64,000 nucleotides of DNA from Peribacillus sp. FSL H8-0477 (GCF_038002765.1 NZ_JBBODE010000001.1:372001-436000); one strand, 5' to 3'; numbered from the stretch's first letter, positions 17,065 through 25,666 are shown. Notes: a model not told the origin generated them from the letters alone. Translations and numbers: made by a program.

Positions 17065-17241
17065 TTAAATTGAATAAAGAAAGAAAATAAATAAAGCTAT
17101 AGTTACACAAATGATTGCTGCTGTTTTAGATTGTTTAGTAATACGTTCATCATTTTTATGTAAGTTTTCAAAAAATGTAAGTGTAAAGTAGAAACCCAAA
17201 ACCATTAGTAATGTTAAAAGTATGACTACCCAAATTCCCAT
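17065..17241 (-). CDS. Small two-segment membrane protein, 58 residues
   Basis: ATG 17241 is preceded by GGAGGGTG with an 8-base gap, a very good ribosome binding site. The product has a membrane segment at about residues 2-24 (WVVILLTLLMVLGFYFTLTF), a charged loop (ENLHKNDERITKQSKT) and a second membrane segment to the C-terminus (AAIICVTIALFIFFLYSI). No family is recognised. Together with its terminator it lies exactly between the two dif-like sites at 16944 and 17304, as if it were the cargo of a small cassette. Confidence 0.75.
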   Translation of the reverse strand: MGIWVVILLTLLMVLGFYFTLTFFENLHKNDERITKQSKTAAIICVTIALFIFFLYSI

Positions 17242-17303
17242 TCATCTATCACCCTCCTATAATATTACACAAGACAACCCAATTTAAAAGGTAATAAATT
17301 GAC

Positions 17304-17331
17304 AGTTAACATAATTCAACTTATCGGTATA
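17304..17331. repeat. dif-like recombination site, copy 2
   Basis: AGTTAACATAA-TTCAAC-TTATCGGTATA, i.e. the 11+6+11 layout of Xer sites. Read on the minus strand the arms are TATACCGATAA and TTATGTTAACT. Both arms are identical to copy 1 at 16944-16972 and in the same orientation. Confidence 0.6.
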
Positions 17332-17352
17332 CGAATGGGAGGCGATTTTTCA

Positions 17353-17592
17353 ATGAATAAAAAAGAAGAACAAGAATTAAATGAAAGATTAAATCGTATT
17401 GAGCAGCATGAACGATTACGTAAAGCAGAAGGAAAAGAACAATATAAGGATACGTCAAAGGAGATCGAGTCATTGTCTATACAAATGATAAATAAGCTTT
17501 GGAGTTCTCGGAGGTTGAGACATGTTACACGATTAAAAGGTAATTATAGTCTTCTAAATAAACCTGTACCAGTAATCACCTCTCTATATTAA
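17353..17592 (+). CDS. Hypothetical small charged protein, 79 residues
   Basis: The start at ATG 17353 has GGGAGG 10 bases upstream; an in-frame ATG at 17299 overlaps the dif-like site and has no binding site. The product is a charged, probably coiled-coil helix (EEQELNERLNRIEQHERLRKAEGK) with a basic C-terminal part (SSRRLRHVTRLKGNY). There are no membrane segments and no recognised family. Confidence 0.5.
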   Translation: MNKKEEQELNERLNRIEQHERLRKAEGKEQYKDTSKEIESLSIQMINKLWSSRRLRHVTRLKGNYSLLNKPVPVITSLY

Positions 17593-17749
17593 GATGTTCA
17601 GAAGATATTGGTCTATTATAGATTAAATTTATCCACAGCTTCAATTTCCGCAATCTCAATTAACCTCGTCTCCTCCCTCCTTCTGTTTTAAAAAAAGATC
17701 CCATGCAATTCCTCCTTAAAAATAAATATCAGAAAATTTCGTTAATGTG

Positions 17750-17777
17750 TTGATAAATTCTTAATTGTCTTTATAAT
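17750..17777 (+). promoter_or_regulatory. Sigma-A-like promoter of the amidohydrolase-transporter operon
   Basis: TTGATA (17750-17755), 16 bases, TATAAT (17772-17777), about 75 bases before the first start codon. The rest of 17593-17836 is AT-rich with no gene. Confidence 0.6.
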
Positions 17778-17851
17778 TAACTAAAATCATATAATCCTTA
17801 CCTACTTACTTGTATTTAAATTCATAATTTAGAAAGGTGCTGAAAAAACGT

Positions 17852-19033
17852 ATGCACGAACTAAAGATTGATTTCAATCAGGAGCTTTTGGATTCTTTTG
17901 AAGAAATCGTTTCCTGGAGACGGTATCTCCATATGAATCCAGAGATTTCTTTTCAAGAAGTCGAGACTCCAAGGTTCATAGCCGAAAAGCTGAGAAGTTT
18001 TGGGATTGAGGTCCATGAGAACATTGGAGGAAACGGTGTTGTTGGAATCATCAAGGGTGCTTCTCCAGGTAAGACCATTGCCTTTCGAGCTGACTTTGAT
18101 GCCTTACCCATTCAGGATGAAAAAGAGGTTCCCTATAAATCTACGGTTAATGGTGCCATGCATGCCTGCGGTCATGACGGTCATACGGCTGCCTTGCTGG
18201 GGGTGGCAAAGGTACTTAGTCGTAAGCAGCATGATTTAAGCGGAACCCTCGTTTTGATCTTTCAGCCTGCGGAGGAAAAGCCCCCTGGTGGTGCAAAAGC
18301 GATGATTGATGACGGGGTATTGGACGGGGTCGATTACATCTTTGGCGGGCATTTGGCTACAGATGTACCTATTGGTAAAGTAGCCATACGTTCTGGCGCT
18401 TCTATGGCTTCTGTTGATGCCTTCAAAATCACCCTTCAAGGCAAAGGCGGGCATGGAGCAAAACCGCATTCGACGGTGGATGCGGTCGCAATTGGCAGCG
18501 AACTCGTTAGTCATCTGCAACAGATTGTTAGTCGGCGCGTAGATCCGATGGAACCAGCTGTTGTGACGGTCGGCAGTTTTCATGCCGGCAATGCGTTCAA
18601 TATTATCGCAGATACCGCCGTGCTTGAAGGAACGGTTCGCGCGCTTAACAGCGATGTCAGAATACAAATTGAAGAAGAAATCCGCCGGATATTGGACGGT
18701 TTCAAAACTGCTGACCGTATCACGTATACATTAGATTATCTGAACGGCTATCCAGTACTTGAAAACCATCCGGAGGAAACCCAGCTTATTGAACAGTTAG
18801 TAAAAGAGAACCTTTCTCCTGAAGCTTTCGTTGAGAAAAAAGTGGTCCTTGGTGCTGAAGATTTCGCTTACTATCTTCAACATCGACCAGGCGCCTTCTT
18901 TCATGTAGGTGCTCGAAATGAAAATCCTGCGACCCATTTTGCTCACCATCATCCTCGTTTTGACTTTGATGAGCAGGCAATGTTGGTTCAGGGACAGGTG
19001 TTTCTACTGCTTACAGCCCATTATTTACTATAG
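17852..19033 (+). CDS. M20 family amidohydrolase (HipO/N-acyl-amino-acid amidohydrolase type)
   Basis: 393 residues from ATG 17852; a GTG at 17837 overlaps the Shine-Dalgarno AAAGG and the spacing to the ATG is rather long (about 14). M20D metal-site motifs are in order: ACGHDGHTAALLG near 103, EEKPPGGAKAM near 140, GGHLATDVP near 160, GKGGHGAKPHSTVDA near 198 and GAEDFAYY near 357. The family cleaves N-acyl groups (acetyl, benzoyl, indole-acetyl) from amino acids or amines. It is the first gene of an operon with a VOC protein and a SsuABC-like importer, so it probably deacylates the imported compound in the cytosol. Confidence 0.88.
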   Translation: MHELKIDFNQELLDSFEEIVSWRRYLHMNPEISFQEVETPRFIAEKLRSFGIEVHENIGGNGVVGIIKGASPGKTIAFRADFDALPIQDEKEVPYKSTVNGAMHACGHDGHTAALLGVAKVLSRKQHDLSGTLVLIFQPAEEKPPGGAKAMIDDGVLDGVDYIFGGHLATDVPIGKVAIRSGASMASVDAFKITLQGKGGHGAKPHSTVDAVAIGSELVSHLQQIVSRRVDPMEPAVVTVGSFHAGNAFNIIADTAVLEGTVRALNSDVRIQIEEEIRRILDGFKTADRITYTLDYLNGYPVLENHPEETQLIEQLVKENLSPEAFVEKKVVLGAEDFAYYLQHRPGAFFHVGARNENPATHFAHHHPRFDFDEQAMLVQGQVFLLLTAHYLL

Positions 19034-19055
19034 ATTAAAGAAGGAGAGCGTACAC

Positions 19056-19868
19056 ATGACATTCAAATTAGATCATATCGTACACTTCGTAAAAAGCCCA
19101 GAGGATGCCATTATATCGTATCAAGAAAAGGGTCTGCATGCTGTTGAAGGTGGACGGCATGAATCCCTAGGTACATACAATGCCCTAAGTTATTTTGGAT
19201 TAAGTTATATCGAGCTGATTGGTGTATTTGATCAAGCACTGGTAGAGCGTTCAGCTGAGGCTCCTTATAGCCTAAGAGAAAGTATTGTGAAAAGACAATT
19301 TGCCGAGGGCTTAGCACGGGTGGCTCTTCGTTCCACGGATCTAGAAGCGGACGCAAAGAGATTCCGGGACCTTGGCCTAGACGTTTACGGCCCATCCCCG
19401 CTTAGTCGGAAACGTCCTGACGGCAGTGTTGTCAGCTGGAAACTTCTTTTTGTCGGTAAACCGGATGAACAACCTGATCTGCCGTTTTTTATACAATGGG
19501 ATGAAGACGACGATGAACGTACAGAAGATCTTTCGAAGCGAGGTGTAATTGCGCCTCATCCTGCTGGTAACGTTGAACTTACGTCCGTATCTTTTGCGGT
19601 AAAAGATTTAGAAAGTGTTATCGAAAGATGGTCCGCCTATCTTGGGTTAGAAGCTGAGGAAGCATTCGTTGATACGCATTTAAACGCGAAAGGACAGCGT
19701 TTGAAATTGGGAGGCGGCGACCTTATTTTTTATCGTCCGATTGGGGACGGTATTGTGGCTGCAACCATTAAAGAACATGGCGAAAAACCATTTTCACTTG
19801 AATTCTCGGGTACTGATCAAGAAATTGAATTCAGCTTGTATGACGCAGCCTACAAATTCACTAAATAA
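19056..19868 (+). CDS. VOC/glyoxalase-like domain protein (Glyoxalase_3 type)
   Basis: 270 residues from ATG 19056 (AAGGAGAG 7 bases upstream; the open frame extends further but overlaps the previous gene). The start TFKLDHIVHFVKSPEDAI carries the first metal-type histidine of a VOC module, and YFGLSYIELIGVFD provides a Glu. A second half begins near residue 170 (GNVELTSVSFAVKDLESVIERW), so there are two tandem beta-alpha-beta-beta-beta units. Such proteins include glyoxalases, dioxygenases and isomerases. Operon context suggests it acts on the substrate of the adjacent transporter; the reaction is unknown. Confidence 0.78.
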   Translation: MTFKLDHIVHFVKSPEDAIISYQEKGLHAVEGGRHESLGTYNALSYFGLSYIELIGVFDQALVERSAEAPYSLRESIVKRQFAEGLARVALRSTDLEADAKRFRDLGLDVYGPSPLSRKRPDGSVVSWKLLFVGKPDEQPDLPFFIQWDEDDDERTEDLSKRGVIAPHPAGNVELTSVSFAVKDLESVIERWSAYLGLEAEEAFVDTHLNAKGQRLKLGGGDLIFYRPIGDGIVAATIKEHGEKPFSLEFSGTDQEIEFSLYDAAYKFTK

Positions 19869-19885
19869 AAGGAGACTACACGAAA

Positions 19886-20866
19886 ATGACTCATACAAAA
19901 CGACTGGTTACCGGATTACTTCTTCTTCTCTCTGCCGTCTTATTGCTAGCAGCTTGCGGTAAAGATTCAAGCGAATCCGTTTCAGGTAGCAGTGAGAAGA
20001 AGGTTATTAAGATTGGGTACCAAAAAGGAAATACCTTAAATATCTTGAAAGAAACAGGCTATTTGGAAGATGCACTCAACAAAGAAGGGTATAAAGTTGA
20101 ATGGAAAATGTTTACTCATGGAGGTACGTTATTAGAAGGTCTATACTCAAAAGCCATTGATTACGGCCATGCTGCTGACGGTTCCGCTATCTTTGCTCAA
20201 GCAAGTGGAAAGCCCCTCGTTTATGTCGGGGCTGATGCACCGAACCCTGAAGGTGTCGGACTCATGGTATTAAAGGACTCAGGAATTACTTCCGTTGAAC
20301 AATTAAAAGGGAAAAAAATAGGCGTACTGAAAGGCGGTAATCATCATTATTTGGCCATCCTTGCCCTTGAAAAAGCCGGTTTGACCGCAGATGATGTGAA
20401 ATGGGTTTACCCGGAAGATGCTGCACAAGGACGTGCAATTTTTGAAACCAACCAAGTGGATGCCCTTGCTTCCTACGATCCTTTTTTCGCAAGTGCGGAA
20501 ACGGAGCTTAACACCCTTACCTTTACCGAAAATGTTGATTATGACTATCCAAACCGAACATTCTACTTTGCTACACCGCAATTTGCAAAAGAACACGCTG
20601 AACTGGTGGATCTTATTCTAGAAGCTACGGATAAGTCGGATAAGTGGGCGAACGAGAACAAAGCAGAAGTGGCCAAACTATTATCGTCTAGTATTGGCAT
20701 TGATGAGAAAATCACGACTAAACAAGTGAACCGCCGTACGTTTGGAGCAGGTCCCATCACACAGGAAATCATTGATGCACAGCAAAAACAGGCGGATAAA
20801 TACTTTGAGATCAAGTTAATTCCTAAGAAACTAGATGTTTCTGTTGATATGCCTCTTGGAGAATAA
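19886..20866 (+). CDS. ABC transporter substrate-binding lipoprotein, SsuA/NMT1-like
   Basis: 326 residues. A signal peptide with lipobox LLAAC gives a lipidated cysteine at about residue 24, then a Ser-rich linker and the binding fold (KIGYQKGNTLNILKETGYLE, GHAADGSAIFAQASGKPLVYV, LKGKKIGVLKGGNHHYLAILALEKAG). The family binds aliphatic sulfonates, taurine, nitrate or thiamine precursors. GGNHHYL at the ligand loop is a small variation of the GSNAHYL type that I associate with sulfonate binders. It is encoded between the VOC gene and the permease. Confidence 0.85.
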   Translation: MTHTKRLVTGLLLLLSAVLLLAACGKDSSESVSGSSEKKVIKIGYQKGNTLNILKETGYLEDALNKEGYKVEWKMFTHGGTLLEGLYSKAIDYGHAADGSAIFAQASGKPLVYVGADAPNPEGVGLMVLKDSGITSVEQLKGKKIGVLKGGNHHYLAILALEKAGLTADDVKWVYPEDAAQGRAIFETNQVDALASYDPFFASAETELNTLTFTENVDYDYPNRTFYFATPQFAKEHAELVDLILEATDKSDKWANENKAEVAKLLSSSIGIDEKITTKQVNRRTFGAGPITQEIIDAQQKQADKYFEIKLIPKKLDVSVDMPLGE

Positions 20867-20896
20867 CAACTAAACTTTGTAAAGGAATGAGCCATA

Positions 20897-21670
20897 ATGA
20901 GAAAAAAATGGATATATGGATTTCAACCTTGGGTGATTCCTCTTGCACTTTTATTAACCTGGCAGGTGACCGCTTCATTGAAACTTGTCACTCCCTCACT
21001 ATTCCCGTCACCCATTACCGTTTTGCTTACGTTCTGGGAGTTATTGATAAGTGGTGAATTAGTGCGGCATGTGTTTGCAAGCTTATGGCGAGCAGGGATC
21101 GGGTTATTGATCGGCGGATTAATTGGTTTTGTGCTCGGTATACTTAATGGATTATCGGCTACATCCTATAGATTCCTAGATTCAACGATTCAAATGATGA
21201 GGAATATCCCCCATCTCGCCTTGCTGCCGCTGGTCATCGTCTGGATTGGGATTGATGAAGGAGCCAAGATTTTCTTAGTCATTATCGGCGTCCTTTTCCC
21301 AATTTATATCAATACCTTTCATGGCATCCGCAATGTCGATCATGACTTAGTAGAGATGGGAAAAATGTATAAACTTAAAGGGTGGAGGCTTTTCAAAGAC
21401 ATTCTTCTTCCAGGCGCACTCCCTTCTATATTTGTCGGACTTCGTTACGCACTTGGTGTGATGTGGCTGACCTTAATCGTCGCTGAAACAATTCCGACAG
21501 AAGTTGGTATTGGCTACCTAGCAACGAATGCTCGTGAATTCATGCAGACAGACATTATTATATTGAGCATTATCATCTATGCCTTACTAGGGAAAATTGC
21601 CGATATCATTGCACAAATCGGAGAAAAATGGTCGTTAAAGTGGAATGTAAGCTACAACAAAGAGTTATAA
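20897..21670 (+). CDS. ABC transporter permease, SsuC/TauC-like
   Basis: 257 residues with about six membrane segments. The cytoplasmic loop MYKLKGWRLFKDILLPGALPSIFVG (the EAA motif that contacts the ATPase) lies near residue 160, and the ending AREFMQTD ... GKIADI is typical of SsuC/NrtB permeases. It pairs with the binding protein upstream and the ATPase 8 bases downstream. Confidence 0.88.
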   Translation: MRKKWIYGFQPWVIPLALLLTWQVTASLKLVTPSLFPSPITVLLTFWELLISGELVRHVFASLWRAGIGLLIGGLIGFVLGILNGLSATSYRFLDSTIQMMRNIPHLALLPLVIVWIGIDEGAKIFLVIIGVLFPIYINTFHGIRNVDHDLVEMGKMYKLKGWRLFKDILLPGALPSIFVGLRYALGVMWLTLIVAETIPTEVGIGYLATNAREFMQTDIIILSIIIYALLGKIADIIAQIGEKWSLKWNVSYNKEL

Positions 21671-21678
21671 GGGGATGA

Positions 21679-22464
21679 GTGCGTAAGATGGAAAATCTAA
21701 AACGAAGAGCTGCCGACCATTCTATTCAAATAGACATTGAAAAGGCAAGCAAGTCCTTTGGTGAAAAAGAAGTTTTAAAAGATGTGACGTTAATGATTAA
21801 TAAAGGAGAATTCATCGCCATTATCGGAAAAAGCGGCAGCGGCAAAAGTACGTTATTACGGCTAGTCTCAGGTCTTGAGACGCTGACAGAAGGAGAACTG
21901 CGATTTAACGGTGCCCCTTCCACTCAATCTACCTCGAACATCACTATGATGTATCAGGACTCGAGACTGCTTCCTTGGAAAAAAGTGAAAGAAAACGTCG
22001 GGCTTGGCCTTGATGGGAACTGGGAGGATAAAGCTGAAAAGGTGTTAGATGCAGTCGGATTATTGTCCTTTAAAGATGTTTGGCCGTCTAAACTTTCTGG
22101 CGGTCAAAAACAACGTGTAGCGTTAGCAAGAGCACTTATCCATGAGCCCTCTCTTTTACTACTTGACGAACCGCTCAGTGCACTTGATGCCTTAACTCGT
22201 TTGGAAATGCAGAATTTAATTGAAACCATTTGGAGTACGTCAGGTTTTACCGCCCTGCTTGTTACACATGACGTTCGAGAAGCCATCCGATTGGCCGACC
22301 GTATTGTACTCATAGAGGACGGAAGCATCGCGATGGATATCAAAGTACATGCTGCTAGACCTCGGCATATGTCCGAAAATAAATTAACCCTGTTAGAAGA
22401 AGAAATTCTCGATCGTATCATAAACGGGGAGAGGAATCATCCACGAAAAACGTCAAATTTATAA
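21679..22464 (+). CDS. ABC transporter ATP-binding protein, SsuB/TauB-like
   Basis: 261 residues from GTG 21679; an in-frame ATG at 21688 is the alternative and the spacing from AAGGGG favours neither clearly. ABC motifs: Walker [10 protein letters not shown] near 50, Q-loop [14 protein letters not shown] near 92 (the SsuB-type form), signature LSGGQKQR near 139, Walker [15 protein letters not shown] near 158, switch THDVREA. Last gene of the operon, followed directly by a terminator. Confidence 0.9.
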   Translation: MRKMENLKRRAADHSIQIDIEKASKSFGEKEVLKDVTLMINKGEFIAIIGKSGSGKSTLLRLVSGLETLTEGELRFNGAPSTQSTSNITMMYQDSRLLPWKKVKENVGLGLDGNWEDKAEKVLDAVGLLSFKDVWPSKLSGGQKQRVALARALIHEPSLLLLDEPLSALDALTRLEMQNLIETIWSTSGFTALLVTHDVREAIRLADRIVLIEDGSIAMDIKVHAARPRHMSENKLTLLEEEILDRIINGERNHPRKTSNL

Positions 22465-22469
22465 CCATA

Positions 22470-22502
22470 GAAGGTTGTCGAGGTTTCTCGACAACTTTTT
22501 TT
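22470..22502 (+). terminator. Terminator of the amidohydrolase-transporter operon
   Basis: GTTGTCGAG-GTTT-CTCGACAAC followed by seven T, 10 bases after the ATPase stop. Confidence 0.92.
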
Positions 22503-22610
22503 AGCTTTCCTAGTATCCATTTTTACAAACCAGTGACTTTCCGGTATTTTAACAAAAGGAAGCGTTTGTTTGTTATAATACGTGCAGGATACTGAGAAAG
22601 GAGTTACACC

Positions 22611-23147
22611 ATGTCGATTCCTATTTTTATTCTTGGCTCGTTAGCCGAACAAAATAATTATGCTTATTCCATTTATAAAGGTGCCGCAGAAACGTTGGCG
22701 ATTGTCCAAGTAAGCGGTTTAACCGAAAGTAAGTTATATTATCATTTCGAGGCGCTTCATAAGCGTGGTTACGTTGAAACGGTGGAAGTTCTGAAGGATC
22801 CCAGACGGCCTGAAAAAACGATGTACCAAATTACTGATGCCGGTCGATTAGAGCTTGAAAAGAAGATTTATACAATTTTTAAACAGTCAACCGATGTCGG
22901 GGAGCTTTATTCAGCACTTATTTTTATTAAACATGTAGAGATCGATGAAGTTCTCTCCATTTTCGGTGCGAACATTGACAAACAAAAAAAGCGATGGACG
23001 CCTTCTTTAAAGGATAAAGTCCCGCAAGAAGTGCTTAATAAAAACAAACATTTACCGTTTATTGTTGAACACGCAACCAGCTATATTGATTTCCGAATTG
23101 AATGGTTAGAAAGATTATTCACCTACATAAAAAGTTTGCAATCATAA
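22611..23147 (+). CDS. PadR family transcriptional regulator
   Basis: 178 residues. The N-terminal winged helix (residues about 1-80) reads FILGSLAEQNNYAYSIYK, then SKLYYHFEALHKRGYVE and TMYQITDAGRLELEKK, the PadR signature. The C-terminal helical part is dimerising. Its target is unknown; it may control the small membrane protein at 23366 or act on itself. A relic of a second copy of part of this gene lies at 23701. Confidence 0.88.
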   Translation: MSIPIFILGSLAEQNNYAYSIYKGAAETLAIVQVSGLTESKLYYHFEALHKRGYVETVEVLKDPRRPEKTMYQITDAGRLELEKKIYTIFKQSTDVGELYSALIFIKHVEIDEVLSIFGANIDKQKKRWTPSLKDKVPQEVLNKNKHLPFIVEHATSYIDFRIEWLERLFTYIKSLQS

Positions 23148-23160
23148 TAGTAGTATTTCC

Positions 23161-23197
23161 AGGACTAAGCATGGTAGCACCAAGCTCAGTCCTTTTC
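23161..23197 (+). terminator. Terminator of the PadR gene
   Basis: AGGACTAAGC pairs with GCTCAGTCCT (one mismatch), followed by TTTT. A near-identical hairpin is found at 23759-23796. Confidence 0.82.
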
Positions 23198-23365
23198 TAC
23201 ATCCGTGCTCTCTCTCCTTTTGCAGGTACTGCAGCCTACCCAACCTTCCAATAATCTTTTATGGATAAAACTTCCAAAATGATAGAAAGTTTGATATAAC
23301 TAGTAAGTATACATAGTTCAGCATATACTACTCCAAGTTTTTAGTTAAAAAGGATGGTGATTAAA

Positions 23366-23623
23366 ATGAAGAAATTAGGTCTGGCATCCGTCGGTCTATT
23401 TGTTATTTCTCTAGTAGTCTATGGATCTTGGTTCTTTAACGAAAGTGCTTATAACGGAAAAGGAGTCTTACTGCTAGCTGTCTTACTTCCTGTTATTGGT
23501 TTAATTACCGCTTTCCAATCAAAAGGATTTTTAAAAGCAATAGGAATCGTAGGAAACACACTTGTTCTTATGTGGGTAGTTATCATCCCAGCTGCCTCTA
23601 TATTATTTTGGAATCAGCCATGA
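23366..23623 (+). CDS. Small membrane protein, 85 residues
   Basis: The start at ATG 23366 has GGTGAT close upstream; the in-frame ATG at 23354 has no room for a binding site. Three hydrophobic segments are seen (residues about 3-23, 33-52 and 58-80), with a short polar loop FFNESAYNGKG. No family is recognised. It lies between the PadR gene and its relic, the place where a PadR-controlled membrane protein is often found. Confidence 0.6.
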   Translation: MKKLGLASVGLFVISLVVYGSWFFNESAYNGKGVLLLAVLLPVIGLITAFQSKGFLKAIGIVGNTLVLMWVVIIPAASILFWNQP

Positions 23624-23700
23624 GAATTAGCAGCTGTATCTCAGTGGTTATTATTGTTCGTTAGGCTGAACGTGTTATCGTTTTTTCAACACTTCAAAAG

Positions 23701-23758
23701 CCAAGTAAGCGGCTTAACCGAAGGTAAAAAATGTTTGCCCTCATGATATTATTTTTTC
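23701..23758 (+). pseudogene. Relic of a duplicated padR gene
   Basis: Bases 23701-23727 match 22706-22732 inside the PadR gene at 25 of 27 positions. Shortly after, the sequence joins a copy of the padR terminator region (23740-23796 resembles 23143-23197). Most of the gene body is missing, so this looks like a duplication that lost its middle. Confidence 0.6.
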
Positions 23759-23796
23759 AGACTGAGCATGGTATTTCACCAAGCTCAGTCCTTTTT
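23759..23796 (+). terminator. Terminator, duplicate of the padR terminator
   Basis: GACTGAGC-ATGGT ... ACCA-A-GCTCAGTC followed by CTTTTT. Confidence 0.75.
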
Positions 23797-23919
23797 GCGT
23801 TCCTCTTGATTTCCTCCTGTTTCCACCGCGCACAATTGACTAACCCTCCTCCTTCCCCTGAATAGTAACGAATACAAATGGGGAACATTTCAAAAGATGA
23901 ATTATGTGGAGGTGAATGT

Positions 23920-24126
23920 ATGTTTGAAAAGAAATTAGCACTTCACGAAACGATGGAATTTCATGAACTCATTAATTTTAAGACGGTTTGTTTACTGAAG
24001 TCGAAAATGATGCAGGGCATCGTATTTGATCAAGATCTTAAAGCCTTACTAGAAAAGGACGTCACACAGTCCATTCCCGCTTTAACTGCCATGATTAAAC
24101 TATATTCACATTCTGAGTTACATTAA
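23920..24126 (+). CDS. CotF-like spore coat protein, short (YraG/YraD-like)
   Basis: 68 residues from ATG 23920 (GGAGGTG 5 bases upstream). The helix-rich sequence LALHETMEFHELINFKTVCLLKSK followed by DQDLKALLEKDVTQSIPAL matches the N-terminal part of coat protein F family members. In B. subtilis small yraD/yraF/yraG genes of this family lie around adhB, the same combination seen here. Expected in the mother cell during sporulation; a sigma-E or sigma-K promoter could not be assigned with confidence. Confidence 0.75.
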   Translation: MFEKKLALHETMEFHELINFKTVCLLKSKMMQGIVFDQDLKALLEKDVTQSIPALTAMIKLYSHSELH

Positions 24127-24141
24127 TCGGAGGTATCGTAG

Positions 24142-24501
24142 ATGGACTATTTAGATCCAATTAATTCTGTTGGAATGCCAGAATTGACAGATTCAGGCGT
24201 AGCTCTCGAGTTTTTAATAACCGCAAAAACGGGCGTTAGAAATCTATCTATTGCCTTGACTGAAACCGCAACTCCCTCTTTACGGAAATTAATCAAAGCA
24301 CAACTAGACATCACCATCGATTTATACGAAGAGATATCAGAACTGATGAAGGAAAAAGAGTGGTTAAAGGCATACGATTTGGATGAACAAAAATTACTGG
24401 ATATTAAATCCGCCGAAAATGCGATTAATCTTGCAGGCCTCGATCTTTTTCCTGGCGATACCAATCGCAAAGGGTTATTTCCAAGCCCGCCTGAGAAATA
24501 A
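24142..24501 (+). CDS. yraF: CotF-like spore coat protein (YraF-like)
   Basis: 119 residues. DSGVALEFLITAKTGVRNLSIALTETATPSLRKLIKAQLDITIDLYEEISELM is the conserved helical bundle of the CotF family; the C-terminal tail (DLFPGDTNRKGLFPSPPEK) is polar. The gene starts 15 bases behind the preceding coat gene with GGAGG as binding site, and is followed by the adhB-like gene, the order of the B. subtilis yra cluster. The symbol is given by synteny and similarity. Confidence 0.75.
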   Translation: MDYLDPINSVGMPELTDSGVALEFLITAKTGVRNLSIALTETATPSLRKLIKAQLDITIDLYEEISELMKEKEWLKAYDLDEQKLLDIKSAENAINLAGLDLFPGDTNRKGLFPSPPEK

Positions 24502-24523
24502 AGACCATAGGGAGATGTTACTT

Positions 24524-25660
24524 ATGAAGGCTGTTACGTTTCAAGGTGTTAAAAATGTTCATGTTAAAAATGTTAAAGATCCAAAAATCAAAAAAGCGGA
24601 TGATATCATCGTTAAATTAACCACAACGGCGATTTGCGGCTCTGACCTGCATTTACTACACGGAATGATTCCTAATCTTGGTGAAGACTATGTGATTGGA
24701 CATGAACCGATGGGAATTGTGGAAGAGGTCGGCAAGGACGTAACAAAAGTGAAAAAAGGCGATCGAGTTATCATTCCCTTTAATATCGCATGCGGGCAAT
24801 GTTGGTATTGTAATCATGAATTAGAAAGTCAATGTGATAATGCCAATGATAATGGAGAAATGGGTGCTTATTTTGGTTACTCCGACACAGCAGGAGGATT
24901 TCCCGGTGGTCAGGCTGAACTCATGCGGGTTCCGTATGCCAACTTTACGCCATTTAAGATTCCGGAAAATAGTGAAGTTCCCGACGAAAGTTTAGTGCTG
25001 TTGGCTGATGCCGCATCGACAGCCTTTTGGAGCGTAGATAATGCTGGTGTAAAAGGCGGAGATACTGTTGTCGTGTTAGGCTGTGGTCCAGTTGGCTTAC
25101 TCGTACAAAAGTTTGCTTGGCTAAAGGGTGCGAAAAGAGTCATTGCTGTGGATTACATTGATTACCGTTTGAAACATGCGAAGCGAACCAATAAAGTGGA
25201 AATTCTGAACTTTGAGGATTATGAAAATTGTGGTGAGTATATAAAAGAGCTAACAAAAGGCGGCGCGGATGTGGTGATTGACTGCGTAGGAATGAGCGGA
25301 AAAATGACCCCTCTTGAATTTCTTGCTTCAGGATTGAAACTTCAAGGCGGTGCTCTCGGTGCGTTGGTCATTGCCAGTCAAGCTGTCCGAAAAGGCGGCA
25401 CCATTCAAGTTACCGGTGTTTATGGGGCACGTTACAATGCCTTTCCATTAGGGGACATTTTTCAGCGTAATGTGAATCTTTTAACAGGACAAGCACCGGT
25501 TATTCATTATATGCCGCATATCTATCATTTGATAGCGGAAGGAAAAGTGGATCCAAGTGACATCATCACTCATGTCCTTCCGCTAGATCAAGCGAAACAT
25601 GGGTATGAAGTATTTGATACGAAACAAGAAGACTGTATTAAAGTGTTATTAAAACCATAA
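24524..25660 (+). CDS. adhB: Zinc-type alcohol dehydrogenase (AdhB-like)
   Basis: 378 residues from ATG 24524 (AGGGAGA 8 bases upstream). Catalytic zinc site: C38 in ICGSDLHLLHG and GHEPMGIVEEVG near 64. Structural zinc cysteines lie in ACGQCWYCNHELESQC near 93-108. The NAD-binding motif GCGPVGL lies near 190. The long form with GYSDTAGGFPGGQAEL and DIFQRNVNLLTGQAPVIHY resembles glutathione-independent formaldehyde/alcohol dehydrogenases of the AdhB group. It is co-transcribed with two coat-type genes, so expression in sporulation is likely. Confidence 0.82.
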   Translation: MKAVTFQGVKNVHVKNVKDPKIKKADDIIVKLTTTAICGSDLHLLHGMIPNLGEDYVIGHEPMGIVEEVGKDVTKVKKGDRVIIPFNIACGQCWYCNHELESQCDNANDNGEMGAYFGYSDTAGGFPGGQAELMRVPYANFTPFKIPENSEVPDESLVLLADAASTAFWSVDNAGVKGGDTVVVLGCGPVGLLVQKFAWLKGAKRVIAVDYIDYRLKHAKRTNKVEILNFEDYENCGEYIKELTKGGADVVIDCVGMSGKMTPLEFLASGLKLQGGALGALVIASQAVRKGGTIQVTGVYGARYNAFPLGDIFQRNVNLLTGQAPVIHYMPHIYHLIAEGKVDPSDIITHVLPLDQAKHGYEVFDTKQEDCIKVLLKP

Positions 25661-25666
25661 TAAATC

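Noticed and set aside
24524..25660. In-frame extension of the alcohol dehydrogenase to about 24383
   Set aside because: The extension overlaps the upstream coat gene in another frame and has no binding site; ATG 24524 has a good one.
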